Source: Colocasia esculenta (taxonomy: Eukaryota; Streptophyta; Magnoliopsida; Alismatales; Araceae). From it: a DNA stretch of 64,000 nt. The stretch is from assembly GCA_014218235.1 (NCBI GenBank), contig CM024766.1, forward strand, positions 64,779,207 through 64,843,206. The letters are read 5' to 3'. This document shows positions 23,052 to 34,640 of the stretch, one piece after another (the stretch's first letter is position 1; every line of letters begins with the position of its first letter). Under the pieces are notes generated by a model. The model made no database searches and was not told where the DNA came from. It was given only the letters and a program-made list of their open reading frames with translations. The position numbers were made by a program, and so were the translations under genes.

Positions 23052-25205
23052 TGATGATCAGTCTGTCCCCACGAAATGTTTAAATATACATGTATTTTGG
23101 TAATTAACAAAACCTTATCAAAGTTCTCTAAGTCTTAAGTATAGGAAATACTCCAAGGCCAAGGTCAATCAAGCCAATATTGGTAAGCATTATTTTTCTG
23201 AAGCATTAATTATTTCAAGATCATATTTCTCTACGTCCACATCGACTTCTGTTGAAAGTCACAACGACTTCCTTAGTGCTATAACGATTTGAATTCATAA
23301 CGATTTCTTAAGTGTCTGAACGACTTCTTTAGTGTGACATCGTTTGATTACAAACAAGTCGTTCTCACAATGATTCTATAAGTCATCGGAACGATTTCTT
23401 CAGAACTCGCAACGACTTGCTCGCCGTAACGATTTCTTAAGTCATCATAATGATTTCTTTAGAACTCGCAACGACTTGCTCGCCGTAACGATTTCGTAAG
23501 TTATCATAACGATTTCTTTAGAATTTGCAACGACTTGCTCGCCGTAACGATTTCTTAAGTCATCATAACGATTTCTTTAGAACTCGCAATGACTTGCTCG
23601 CCATAACGATTTCGTAAGTTATCATAACGATTTCTTTAGAATTCGCAACGATTTGCTTCGCGCAATGATTTCTTTAGAATTCATAACGATTTTCATCACG
23701 CAACGATTTCTTTAGAACTCATAACGATTTGCTTCGCGCTACGATTTGCTTCGCGCAACGATTTCTTTAGAACTCATAACGATTTGCTTCGTGCAATGAT
23801 TTTTTTAGAACTCATAACGATTTGCTTTGCGCAACAATTTTTTTAGAACTCATAACGATTTGCTTTGCACAACGATTTCTTTAGAACTTATAACGACTTG
23901 CTTTGCGCAACGATTTCTTTAGAACTCATAACGATTTGCTGTACACAACGATTTCTTTAGAGCTCATAACGATTTCCTTGTTGAACACATAAACTTGCTT
24001 TAACGATTTGCTCTCTATAATGACTTGTTAGTATTCATAACGATTTCATAAGTCATATAGACAACGACTTTATGGTTTATATCAACTTGACATTTATCTT
24101 ATCTCTTAAAGCATTGAATAGTCAAAGTTTTCTCTTATCTATCTGACTGCTGTGCATTTAATAAAGACAGAACGCATCTCTGCATGCATGCAGATGATAT
24201 CCTTTTACTATTGTGCGTTTTCTGTCAACATCTTTTAGAGCAAGCTATTTGGCATTGCTATTTTGGTGAATACTCACGTCAACGTTTATTGACAACAAGA
24301 GACAGCCTAGCTATCTACTGTTCTAGCATTTAATGTGTGCAGGGTCCTAAAGACATTCTGTCATACAACGTTGGACCATATAGACGCCAGAAGACCCTAT
24401 CTCTTTGCGTGCTCAAATGGATAAAAGATTGTTGAAGCTCCCAAATGTCAAGCAGTCTAACGTCTATCAATTTAAGAGACAACGGTTACTTCAATGGCCA
24501 TATTTCAAGAGGAGATATAAATACAAGACAGAAGTAAAGAATGATATGCAACTGAACGGTGAACAAGCATCTCGCATACGAGCATTCAAATCCTTCTGCA
24601 AGAAGTCTAGAGCCAAGAATCTCATCTCTCATCACCTTTAGCTCTTCGCTCTCTGTGCTGTAATAGAATTTCTAAGAGAGCCAGTGTAGTTCTGAGAGTG
24701 TGCCTTGTTTAGATTTTTTACTCTCAGTGCTTGTTGCTTCAGATCTTGGCTGGTAAAAGCTTGATCTAGGGGCTTGAATTCATTCTATTCTCATTGTGGT
24801 GTTTCCCTTCGTGTGTGAAGGAAGACCTAGTGGGATCCAGGGTGCTGTTCTTTTCGGTTGTGAAGGAAGACCTGGTGAGGTATCCAGGGTGTGGTTTTTC
24901 CCTTCTGGTGTGAAGGAAGACCAGCTGTGCTGGGTGTTGTAGTGTCCATAGGGGGACTGTACCCTAGTTAGTGAAAACCTGAGTTGTTGCTCAGGGACTG
25001 GACATAGGACTCCTAAGGAAAGGAGGTCCGAACCAGGATAATTCCTTGCGTTGTGTGATTGATTCTTTGTGAGTTTGTTGTTCATACTAACCGTTACTAA
25101 CCAACATCGAAGATTGTTTTTGTGTATACTTTTACGTACAGGTGTCACCTAAATAGATTTTTAAAGACCCATTCACCCCCCCTCTGGCTTGTCAACTGGG
25201 CAACA
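23052..25205 (+). repeat. 3' LTR of the Sirevirus element
   Basis: This 2154-bp copy of the 5' LTR has the AACGATTT array at about 23237-24060 and a TATA box at 24516-24523. It ends GGGCAACA at 25205, then TSD TGATT. Compared with the 5' copy it lacks some array units and differs by about 3% in aligned parts. This gives a minimum age after insertion but no calibrated date. Confidence 0.93.
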
Positions 25206-26162
25206 TGATTAATCTTTGTTATAAATATATTTTGGTGCGCAGTATTTTCAAATCAATTTTAAAGATGTGCATTTCAAATTTTTCGATATCTGTTACATAT
25301 CCTTCTTACAAAAAGCTTTCAAGGATGTCTTCTTACGTATGGTTTATCAACGGATACAGTTCCCATGCACATCATCTTTTACACTTTACCATTTTCACGA
25401 CATGTTGTCTATAGCTTTAAAATGTGACAAAATGAGCTTATCCTCTTTAGTATATCTTCTTACAGTATGACTTTTGACTGATTGCTATTTTCATGCAAAG
25501 TCTTCTAACGCTTTGTAAGGTGACAGAAGGAACTTATCTTTCTGGAAATGCATCTCACGGTTCTAGCTAGCGGAAGTTGACTCACACAAAAATTGTCTTA
25601 TGACTTTTCTCTCTCTGTATCATAGCATTTAATGTCTGTAGGTTTCCAATAGTCATATGCTTCTACAACGTAAGATCTGCTGCGATTGCATGGAAACGAG
25701 CATCAAGGAATGAGAGACAACGATTACTTCAATGGACACATTTGAAGATAGCAGAAGAGCTTATAAGAAGACGATGACTGTGAAGAACAACAACAACAAA
25801 AAAAGCATACACGCAGAGATCTTCACCACCATTCAGATTAGAAGAGCAGTGCATCCTCCTCCAAGCTGATCTGCTCTGAGCTCTCCTGAAGCTTCACTTC
25901 GTCTTTCTTTGAGAGCCTATTATTTCTGAGAGAGTAGCATTATAGCTCTATTCTTTTCTCTCTCAGTTCGCACCTCAGATCAAGCAAGGCTTTGTTGTAT
26001 AAGCTTGATTTATGCATCATCCCTTCAACTCTTCTTTCAGAGTGTTCCTCTTCCTGTGCGAAAAGAAGACCTGCCGTGGGTAGGTGTTTGTTCCCCTTGT
26101 CGAAGAGAAGATTTGTTGCTACAGGTGGTTGTCTCTTCCTATGCGAAGAAAAGACCTGCTGA

Positions 26163-26604
26163 TAGGGGTGTACACAGTTCGGTTCGGTTTCCTCCATTTT
26201 TGGAGAAAACCGAACCGAACCGAACTCAAGTGGCGAACTGAACCGAACCGAACGGTTCGGTTCAAACCGAAATCCACAGTTTTGACATTTTTTGGGTGTT
26301 TTTCTGACATTTTCCTGAGGTTTAAACAGAAAAAAAACCAAAACAACACCTTTCTGGGGGTCGCGAGTTTCGAACTCGCGACCACCCATGCGCGTGGAGG
26401 GCGCGCGACGCCGCCCTCCACTGCGCTACTTCTTTTTTTTGTTATATTTTATTTTTATATAATTATATATCTATATTCGGTTCATTTCGGTTTCCCACCT
26501 TCAAACCGAACTGAACCACTTGGCCTACGAAACCGAACCGAACCGAACCAAACCGAACCGGTCGGTTCGGTTTTACGGTTTGGACCGTATTATGAACAGC
26601 CCTA
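26163..26604. mobile_element. hAT-type MITE 1 carrying a tRNA-like module
   Basis: The termini are TAGGGGTGTACAC on the left and, read inward from the right, TAGGGCTGTTCAT. They are flanked by a perfect 8-bp TSD, CCTGCTGA (26155-26162 and 26605-26612), the length expected for hAT transposition. Subterminal zones consist of CGGTTCGGTT/AACCGAACCG repeats that would pair to form a long stem. There is no transposase; movement would require a hAT transposase in trans. The centre holds a tRNA-like cassette on the minus strand. Confidence 0.92.
26354..26430 (-). ncRNA. tRNA-like Pol III cassette in MITE 1 (not a functional tRNA)
   Basis: Read on the minus strand, the start GTAGCGCAGTGG matches an A box. 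GAGTTCGAAACTC (26364-26378) matches a B box with TTC loop, inside a 7-bp stem (TCGCGAG...CTCGCGA). An uninterrupted T8 run follows downstream (26330-26337). Spacing between boxes (about 40 bp) fits a tRNA gene. The ends do not form a matching acceptor stem and no clean anticodon arm is evident, so I call it tRNA-derived. Transcription is an inference from the promoter boxes. Confidence 0.65.
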
Positions 26605-26983
26605 CCTGCTGAGGGTAGGTGTGTTGTTCCCCTTGTTGAAGGGAAGACCTGTTGCTATAGGTATTTGTACTACCTTTTTGGGTTTGAAGAGAAGGCCAAC
26701 GAGTGCTGGATGTGTAAGTGTCCATAAGGGAGACTGTACCATTGGTTAGTGAAATCTCAAATAGTTTCTTGGAGACTGGATGTAGGACTTCCTTTGAAAG
26801 GACCGAACTAGGATACAACTCTCTTGTGTTGTGTGATTGTTTTTATCTTATTCCGCTGCTCACTAACTCTAACACATGCGTTTAGTATTTCTATTTCAAG
26901 TTATTTTTAACAGGAAAATTTCAAGATATATTTTAGCAATCCATTTACCCCCTTTCTAGACTTGCAACTTGATCAACAAGTCA

Positions 26984-27246
26984 AAGGGGTCACCGATAAA
27001 AGTTTTGGTTCTTTTAACTATAAAATTTAAAATAAATTAAAAATATTTGAAAATTTCAGTAAAATCATGGAACTCCACTAGCCCACTAAAATCCATATAA
27101 ATCCGTTGATCCAAAAAAGATAAGTTAAAGCATGTGAGATTTAAAGTAACTGTTGATATGATTTAAAATATTACTATGAGCATGACTTAAAGTCTAAATT
27201 TTAATGTATTAAAGTAAGACTTCGAAGTTGTTAAAGGATGTGTGAA
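26984..27246. other. AT-rich intergenic spacer
   Basis: This is unassigned AT-rich sequence between the solo-LTR TSD and the first copy of the 3.7-kb duplication. Nothing recognisable was seen. Confidence 0.5.
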
Positions 27247-27911
27247 AGATAGAGTGTGAGAAAGAGAAAGACAGGGAAAGGGAGAGAGGGAGAAGGTAGG
27301 AGGGAGGGAGAGGCACCTGCTGCAAGAGGGTCTTCGTGCAAACTCTAAAATCGCCAGTGGTGGAGTAGCATTCGTCGCACATCGGAGTCGTAGGAGGGGC
27401 GCCGAAGTGGCAGGTAGCCTGGGTGGCCGTTGAGGATGGCAGAGCGCGGGGGGTTTTGGATTTGGGACTTCAATCGTGGAGGGAAAATGGGATTTTGGGA
27501 CTTCGATCTCACCTCGATCTCACAGAATGCGGTGGAGAAGATGGCCTCGATCTCGCAGAACGCGGGGAGAGATGGGGGATGGCAGAGCGCGTGGGGGGAG
27601 GGGGCTTTTATTTTGAGAAAGGGAGGGGACTATAGCCGATCGGGGGAGGAGGGTTTTTGGGTTTTATTTTGAGAAGGCGGGATTTATGTGAGAGAAGACC
27701 GCCAACAAAATTTTTGGGTCTATTGTTACGGTTTTCAAATTTTTACGTTTAGCACACAAACTATTATTATGGTGTAGTTACGATGTTGGATATATTATAT
27801 TAAAACATTAATAAATTTTATAACAACCGTAAGTATAGTAGCTAATCTACTTACGAAAAGTGAAACCGTAACCGACTTTCTGTAAGTGTTGCCCACTTTT
27901 GATGTAGTGGG
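27247..27911 (-). mobile_element. Truncated end of a CACTA element (duplicate of 40072-40742)
   Basis: The right boundary ends ...TTTTGATGTAGTG, the reverse complement of a CACTACATCAAAAGTGGGCA terminus, followed by GGT as at the complete element. Subterminal CTTACGAAAAGTG and CCGTAAC words lie just inside. The rest corresponds to the 5' untranslated part of the complete element. Long frames here (27423-27672) are not transposase. Confidence 0.88.
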
Positions 27912-28650
27912 TTGTGGTGCACTTTAATTGGTGTGTTACTTTAATGTGATACCAAATGGTGTTACTAAACCATTTTCCTTTAACCATCAAACCATATCTT
28001 AAGGTGGAGGAAGGGGTCAAGTACTTCAAAAAGACCACAGGTTCATTGGGAGAAGAATGTACGTATACGTAGTACCAAAAAAGATTGACTTGCTACAGTT
28101 AATGGTTACGACACTCATTTCACTTATATTTGAGATAGAGAGCATCTTATTGTACACTATGCGGAGGAGGTGTGCGCACACACCGAATAGTCATTGACTG
28201 TCCGATACCGCGACGCCATCACAACGAGGTGTGCATGCACACCCCTCTGCGGGGTGTGCAGCAAGACATTTCCTTTTGAGATATGTACATATGAGATGGA
28301 CATTTCATGACAGACAAGAAGAGTTTTCCAATACATCAAAGGGCAGATCACCCATTGCCCAGTTGAGCGACCTCAAGTCGAGCATCTTGGTACCACCATA
28401 CAAACAAATTAACTACTGTCTCTACGTACCTCTCCCAAGATCACTCATGTGATTCCAAATCCCAATTTTGGAGACTGACCATTGAAGACAATGGACATTA
28501 CTTCTTATATAAGGTTGATCCTCACAAGAACCCAATACAAAGTGGAATCTTTACATATCTCCTCTCCATACGTGGAGGGCATACCGGCCTGTTGTTAATT
28601 AGGAAGTTGTCACCTAGTGGATGAGGTTCTTGTCTAATAGAAGTGTTATG

Positions 28651-29971
28651 CTCTCTCTCTAGAGTTTTCTAGAGAGAGAAGCTCCGAGTTTTGTTGAGAG
28701 GTTCACCTCCGCGTGCATCGCTCAGTGATCATCACCGACTTTGGCGGATTTGTCGCCGGTCCTCCGGTGGGCTCGTCACCAGTTATCCGACGATTCTGTT
28801 GCCTCCTCTGGGTGGCGTTAACTGGGTGGGTGGGGGGGTGGGGGGGGGGGGGGGGGAGGAGCGCCACTGGTCGAATCTTCCCCCCCACCCGCCCTTTCTT
28901 CATATCTGTGTTTTCTTCTTCTCCTTCCTTTCTTGGTTTTTATTTCTCAGATTTCGCCTCTCAGGTTCTGTCCCATTGGCTCCCTTCTCGTTTCCCTCCT
29001 GTGTTTGGCTCCTTATCCTCACGTCCTGCCCCTCTACTTCCCGGCCCTATTTCTTACATGTTCCCTCCTTAATCTCCTGTCCTCATCACCCCTCCTCCGT
29101 TCTCATCTTATTTTCAAAGCCTTTCGTTGCATCCCCCGTTTCCAGGCATCCTTTCCCTTACTTTCTTGCCCTCATCGCCCTCCTCTGAATCTTCTCTATT
29201 TCTTAACCCATTTGGTTGCTTCTCTCCCCCCCCCCCCCCCCTTTTTTTTTTCTGGTCAGTCGCCATCCTCCTCTGAGCCCCGCATGTTCCCCACCTCTTT
29301 GTTGTCTCACCCCCTTTGCCCATTTGGTAGCTGCGTCCCCCACTCACCTTCCCCTAGCTTCCCCATTTTGAACTTCCTTTTGGTTGTGTTGGAATCCAGT
29401 GATTCCCCAGCTAGGGTTGCTAACATCTGCTACCTCCCACGGTTTTATATTTTATAGTTTCTATTTGTTTGTTTTGTTGTTTGCTCTTTTTGCTTCTTAG
29501 GTCCGTTTGAGCTGTGAATCTTGAAGGTCTGAAGCTCCAACCAGTGGTGGTTTATCACTCTCTTGTTCCCTTGTGTTGGGACCTGGGGTATAGCTATGCT
29601 TGCGATTGTGGATCATCCGTGCACAATCTTATTGTGTACGTCTTCCGAGCTCCTATTTAGCTGCACATCGAAGTTGCAGTAGCTCCATTTGAGAGATCAT
29701 CCTCACCTGTATGGAGTCCTCTTCCTTCAAGCTTCATCCAGTCATGTCTATTTCCTGCTCTTACCTTTGACCTGGAGTAACCGTGACAGTGCTAAAGTGT
29801 TTCTCTTGTTCTCCTTTAAGCAATGTTATCTAAATGCTTTTGTACGTTTGATGTTAGTGGGCAGCTACCTTACCTGTGTCAACAGGTTATGGACAGCCAT
29901 GATCTCCTTTGTACTATGTACTGCTCTTTTATGGTTAATATAATATCTTATTTCTTTGTCCAAAAAAAAAA
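28651..29971 (+). mobile_element. LINE-like non-LTR relic without ORFs, copy 1
   Basis: It starts with a perfect hairpin CTCTCTCTAGA-gttt-TCTAGAGAGAG (28653-28678) and a GC-rich leader (CACCTCCGCGTGCATCGCTC) like plant L1 5' leaders. It ends with ATATAATATCTTATTTCTTT followed by an A9-10 tail (29962-29971), like a plant L1 3' end. The roughly 1.3 kb between has a long G run (about 28824-28857), a Pro/Ser-coding C-rich stretch and a C16T10 run (29226-29251), but no endonuclease or RT. I found no convincing target duplication. An internally deleted LINE or retrosequence is the best reading; a processed transcript is the alternative. Confidence 0.5.
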
Positions 29972-30948
29972 GAAGGGCGATCCTTGTGCTGTTCCTCCCG
30001 GCCAATTGAGGTGGGGATCAGTGGGGATGCCCAAAGATATATATGTTGTATAGAACTTCCTCCTTGGGCTGTACAACCCAGTGCCCACCATAATTTACCC
30101 AGCATTGCGACAAACTATATATATGTTACGTACAAGGGAATATAAGAACAATAGATAAGGGAGGGAAAGAAAGAGGGCTTACGGCCACATGTCCCCGATG
30201 GACACATGGAGGTTTCCAACCATGAAGTTGAAATAAACTTGATTTCTCTTTTGAATTTAAAACGATTTGGGAAATCGAAAAGCATACTTCTCCATTGTAT
30301 TGCTCGTAATATATAGAGATATAATAACCCAAATTAGGGCAAGGCTAATAGGTCAACCATTATGTATGTATTATAAAGAAGGAAAACTAAATATAGAAGC
30401 TATGCTGTACATTAACTGTAATGACATGGAGTTCAAGACCTAATAGAGACCCGTACCCCATATCACTATATATGAGACAAAGACTCGATCGGAAAGGCTA
30501 TCCACAATCTAGGGAGATAAACAAGTGAGTAAAGTAATTAAAATAGTCCCAATTTATAACACAAATATAGCATTTAGTACATCACCTTAAGGGACATATC
30601 TCGAGAAATTATAACAAAAGTAAATTACTAGTACAAGAGAACACCTCCATGCTTAACAATCTGGTCTGAGGTAGACACGGCACTCGAGAGCTCACACTTG
30701 CAAAAAAGTAGGATATGAGCCTATATATATATCAAATAAAAAATAAATAATAATAGCTAACAGGAACTCATACAACACTACCACATTCACAAGATTTGAA
30801 ATGCACAGAGAGAAGCCACAACACTAGTGAAACCACAAGAGTGATATCCACAAGAGAATGACGACTCGTCGCTACACACACAGACCTAGTCCAGTCAACC
30901 TATGCATGTTGACTTCCTATTTCGGACAAGAACACTAGCTGCGATGAC

Positions 30949-31339
30949 AAAAGGAAGGGGGAGAGAGAGAGAGGGGGAAAAGCTGAGAAGCCCCAAAACC
31001 CAGAAGAAAACAGAGATCGAACAAGTCGCTGGTGAGATCATGCCACACGAACCCGTTCTTGTAGCTCCTGCTCACCAGAGAAGCACGTCAACAAACCTAA
31101 TCAACTCTACATTGCCAGAGCGTGGAGTAGGAGGAGGCCAACGGAGAGAGCGGGGTATATACCGCTTGGAAGACTAGGCGTACAAGCTCGCCATCCCCTT
31201 CCTGCGTAGATAGTTGAGGCGATTGATGACATCTGCAGCACAAGACCTGATCAAAAACCCGCAAAGCAGTGGCGCGCGGGGACGAACGGTAACAAAGAGC
31301 GCCGACGGCCCACAGATTGGGGCCCCTGGCTGCGGCATG
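30949..31339 (+). other. Junction region upstream of the transporter fragment
   Basis: The region begins at the end of duplicate copy 1 with GGAAGGGGGAGAGAGAGAGA and becomes GC-richer downstream. No recognisable domain lies before 31340. It shares the GC-rich, codon-like composition of the transporter fragment from about 31100 and may include other captured exon pieces. Confidence 0.4.
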
Positions 31340-31471
31340 ACCTTGGAGATCCTCCAAGCCAGCCTGGCCGCCCAGCGCATGAAGCACCCCTTCCGCAACC
31401 TGCTCCGCCGCCGCAACTGCCCCCAGCTTGTCATTGCCATGCAGATCTTCCAGCAGTTCACCGGCATCAAC
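31340..31471 (+). pseudogene. Fragment of a hexose/sugar-proton symporter (STP-like) exon
   Basis: The frame encodes HPFRNLLRRRNCPQLVIA followed by QIFQQFTGIN. This is the conserved stretch between the central cytoplasmic loop and transmembrane helix 7 of plant STP-type monosaccharide transporters, which move hexoses with protons across the plasma membrane. About three residues are missing before QIFQQ and the sequence diverges right after FTGIN, where family members continue with IMFYAPV. Only about 44 residues of a roughly 500-residue protein are present. GC-rich composition stands out from the AT-rich surroundings, suggesting a captured or transposed exon fragment. Confidence 0.75.
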
Positions 31472-31559
31472 GCTCATCTCAGCTTCCCTCTCCTCCATGC
31501 CATCTTCTTTCCCCACCCTTTGGGAGGACGCAGGAGAGATCTGGAAAAAAAAAGTGGCC

Positions 31560-34117
31560 GAGCCATCACTTTTTTTTAGATGTAATTTAAGATGATAGAC
31601 ATAATTTCAGATGTTTATTAAGACAATTTGTCAAACAATCTGAATCTCTAATGTCTAACCGTTTTAGACAATAGAGATTTAATAAGTGTTATCAAACAGA
31701 CCCGTAGTCACGTCTCACACATCGACTTTGAATTGTTGAAGTCAATAATTGAAATTACTGTTATGGCTAATGACTATCTGCATATACAAGTCCAGCTGAC
31801 ATGTCAAATAACTTATTAAGTGAACATGAACTTTTTTTTTGTTTAATTTGGATGTAAAACTTAATTATTAAGTAAAGACTATATATGTTCATTTTGCATT
31901 TTTAGAGAAAAATAAAAATGATCTAGATATTCGTTGATTAAGGGACAGAATGTAAAAGCATCTAACATATCTATGCAGTAGCATGTGATGATCTATTTCT
32001 AGAAAATATTTTCCTAAACATTATTCAAGTAACGAATATGGTCGGTCTAAAGTGCTGGTTGGGTAACTGAATAAATAAGCAGAATATATATGGCGGTATC
32101 TGGTGTTAGGAGATTGAAATGTTTGTTTGACAAGCAAAAAATGTGGAGATAGACCATTCAATTAATGGGGAAAATATAGGAGACTTCTTTAGGCCAAATA
32201 CAAAAAAAAAGGTTGGTAATTTCTGAGCAATCTCCTAAAGTTTATCATATTTTATTAGCTTTTCCACTTTTAATTATTTTTGGATAATTCCATACAATAT
32301 TAATTCACTCCTCGAAAATTTTGAAAAAAACCCATGTAAACATATTTTGTAAATATATATTGTTCTAGATTTAATTTAAGGGATGAGATTAGGATTAGGA
32401 GGCCTATTTCCTGAATATTATAAGTGTTAAGGGATTACGTATAAAAGTCTCTTTTAGAACAACTATTTTCTCATGTAATGACGAGACTTGGGAGTTATCC
32501 AATGGAGACTTCTATAACTTATCTTCTTTTTGTGTCATGGTGCTCACCCCATTATTGTTGGATGAGCATTGTCATGGCTATCCTTTTCATGATGTCTCTA
32601 CTTGTATAATTATTACTAACTTAAACATTGGCAACGTCCATGGCACATGGAAGTAAAAAAAATACAATTTTCTCTAGGACAAATTAATTAGGAGTTCCTA
32701 ACAGATATTTGATTTATTTTCTAGTTCCTAACAGAGCTGTAATTCATTACAATAAATGTTATATCTAATTACAGTATACGTTAAATCATATATATTACAG
32801 TAAAGATCTCCCTATTACAGTTAAGAACTTCTAATTAATTTTTTCTTTTCTCTATCTTTGAGCACGAACATGAGGGGATCGAATAGCTTTTATCTTGTTC
32901 TCTAATGCACCCCTGCAAATTTAAATTTCCCATATATATGGCGCCATTAATTCTCCAGTGGGATAACATTCTTGTCTTCTTGACGAACGTACGTACGTGG
33001 CCTTCAATATATGTCTCACATGATCAAAGAAGTTTGAGATGGAGTCAAATTAAGACGATGGGTAGATATCAACCTGTTATTGGTGATGTATTTTCTTGAT
33101 ATAATATTGTGTTAAATTACAAGTAAAATCTTATAAATTATCAGAAATCCTTCAACGTACCATTACATTTCTTTACCTATCTAACTTATATATATTTGTA
33201 CACGTACGTACGTATAGCTAGCCTGCAAATCATGGAATTGTATTATTTTTAGGACGAAAAAAATTTTACGTCTAAAATTTCAGGCACACATCTCCAAGTA
33301 AAAGAGTATTATTACGAGCTCCGAAGTTGAAAAATCTCATTTGACCAAAAAAAAAAAAACTGAGGTCAACGGCAAGAAGTGTTAATTATCCAACTGTCTT
33401 CCGACAAGAATTAACACTATTAACAATGATATCTTCAAGGAGGGGGAGGAAAGAGACACCCCACCATGCACGCATTACTTGGAAGAATCAAACATGCACT
33501 ACACATCAATAATGTTGACGAGACCCACCACAACGGGGATGTTGTGTGTACGTATGCACTTGGTCTTCGGCGGTCATTCCTGATTCTTTGAGTTTTCGTG
33601 TCAATTTCAGCAATGGGTTTTGTGTGGCCTCGGGTCGAAGTTTTTGCTATTCCTTTCGAAGAAAGGTACGTAAGTTTTGTTATGAATCATGCATGATTTA
33701 CGTGTTAAGGAATTAAGACATGATCTTTCAAAAAAAAAAAAAAAAAATTCCCCCTTGTCTTTAAAGAGGATCTTTTTGTTTCTTCTTTCTAGATCAGTCG
33801 CAACACATTCGATTGCGCTCTTATGCACTAGATGCCATATAAAGCGTTGGACATTGAGACGATTACTTAATGAGATGGACATATACAGTTAATCCACTGG
33901 AAAAAGGAAGATTGCTTTGCCTTCGTTTGGTGGTGGAGGGATTTGATGTGTTGTTGTTTCCCAAAACCAAATTAATGGGTTTTGAGGCTTTGACATGATA
34001 TTCTCTTTTAACTATGAGAAACAGTTTTGTAATATTATTTGGTAACATCACTATTAAAATTGTGCCACATCAGCAACTGAAATAAAAAAGTTAAAAATAT
34101 CTCATAAATGATGAGGT
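31560..34117. other. AT-rich intergenic DNA with MITE-like pieces
   Basis: No coding domain was found in these 2.5 kb. Around 31575-31700 the phrase GTGTTATCAAACAGACCC, read on the other strand GGGTCTGTTTGATAAC, resembles a terminus of plant hAT MITEs; I could not place the partner end. The last 130 bp (33990-34117) show imperfect inverted similarity to DNA just beyond the other end of the CACTA element (40746-40880), as if the CACTA element had inserted into a fold-back element. Confidence 0.45.
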
Positions 34118-34488
34118 CACTACAACAAAAGTGGGCAACATTTACGTCAGAAATTCGTAAGTGTCAAAACCGTAAGAACAGACGTATACTTACGAAACTG
34201 CCTACGGTTTGTTTTCGTAACTACAACAACCGTGGCTATAGCCTTACTTACGGTTACAATACGTAATAAATACATTCATTTATATATCGTAATAATATAG
34301 ACTTGACCTACTTTTATAAAGCGTAAGTATACATATGAAAGACCGTAAGAAATATTTCAATAGAAGATGACATACGAAAATTAATCACTACGTTAGAAAC
34401 CGTAGCTATTATCTGTAGTTATGCATCTCGAACCGTAAGAAAACTCCCAGTGCAAATATATATAATCCATAATTTGACTAAAAATATA

Positions 34489-34640
34489 ACCTATATATTT
34501 ACATACATACACACATAGCACACAACCTGCATATTTACATACACAATCCACACACATAGCACACAACCTGCATATTTACATACACAATCCACACACATAG
34601 CACACAACCTGCATATTTACATACATACACACCACATTTT
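34489..34640. repeat. 41-bp tandem repeat near the CACTA A 3' end
   Basis: A 41-bp unit (CATATTTACATACACAATCC, then ACACACATAGCACACAACCTG) occurs in two full copies with partial copies either side. It lies between the subterminal words and the accessory gene remnant. Confidence 0.85.

Larger units (their letters stand above)
3845..25205 (+). mobile_element. Sirevirus-type Ty1/copia retrotransposon, nested and interrupted
   Basis: Two LTRs (3845-6081 and 23052-25205) share start TGATGATCAG and end GGGCAACA and are about 97% identical in the parts compared. The element is flanked by TGATT at 3840-3844 and 25206-25210. Order is LTR, PBS, gag, protease, integrase remnant, RT, RNase H, spacer, env-like ORF, polypurine tracts, LTR. 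The gag extension, an env-like ORF after pol and repeated polypurine tracts are Sirevirus traits. It has no intact ORF and carries an 8.7-kb gypsy insertion, so it could not move by itself. Confidence 0.95.
25211..26978 (+). mobile_element. Solo LTR of the older Sirevirus-like element, 3' part
   Basis: This half resumes after the second TGATT copy. It has a GAAGAAAAGACCTGCTGA-type repeated phrase (near 26060, 26110, 26150 and 26640), then GTGTCCATAAGGGAGACTG near 26719 and CCATTTACCCC near 26941, all paralleling the end of the younger LTR. It ends ATCAACA at 26978 with TSD AGTCA following. A hAT MITE is inserted inside. Confidence 0.83.
27247..30948. repeat. 3.7-kb duplicated segment, copy 1
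   Basis: This segment is colinear and about 97% identical in compared stretches with 40072-43781, in direct orientation. Homology starts in a GAGAAAGAGAAAGACA purine run and ends after GCGATGACAAAA. Both copies contain the end of a CACTA element, its flanking GGT and DNA, and a LINE-like relic. Copy 1 has only the last 665 bp of the CACTA element. It has no TG...CA ends, so it is not an LTR pair but a segmental duplication (or an assembly duplicate). Confidence 0.92.

Noticed and set aside
26354..26430. Genuine tRNA genes in the MITEs (also 47751-47832 and 47868-47948)
   Set aside because: A and B boxes and terminators are present, but acceptor ends do not pair and anticodon arms are unclear; tRNA-like is the safe call.
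25940..26749. Overlapping ORFs across 25940-26749 on both strands
   Set aside because: They read through the CGGTTCGG repeats and tRNA-like core of MITE 1.
28691..29457. Long Pro/Ser-rich ORFs on the plus strand (also 41522-42110)
   Set aside because: They arise from C- and T-rich tracts of the LINE-like relic; lengths change with homopolymer runs between the copies.
31097..31516. 139-codon minus-strand ORF over the transporter fragment
   Set aside because: It is antisense to the recognisable STP motif on the plus strand; GC-rich codons leave the opposite strand open.
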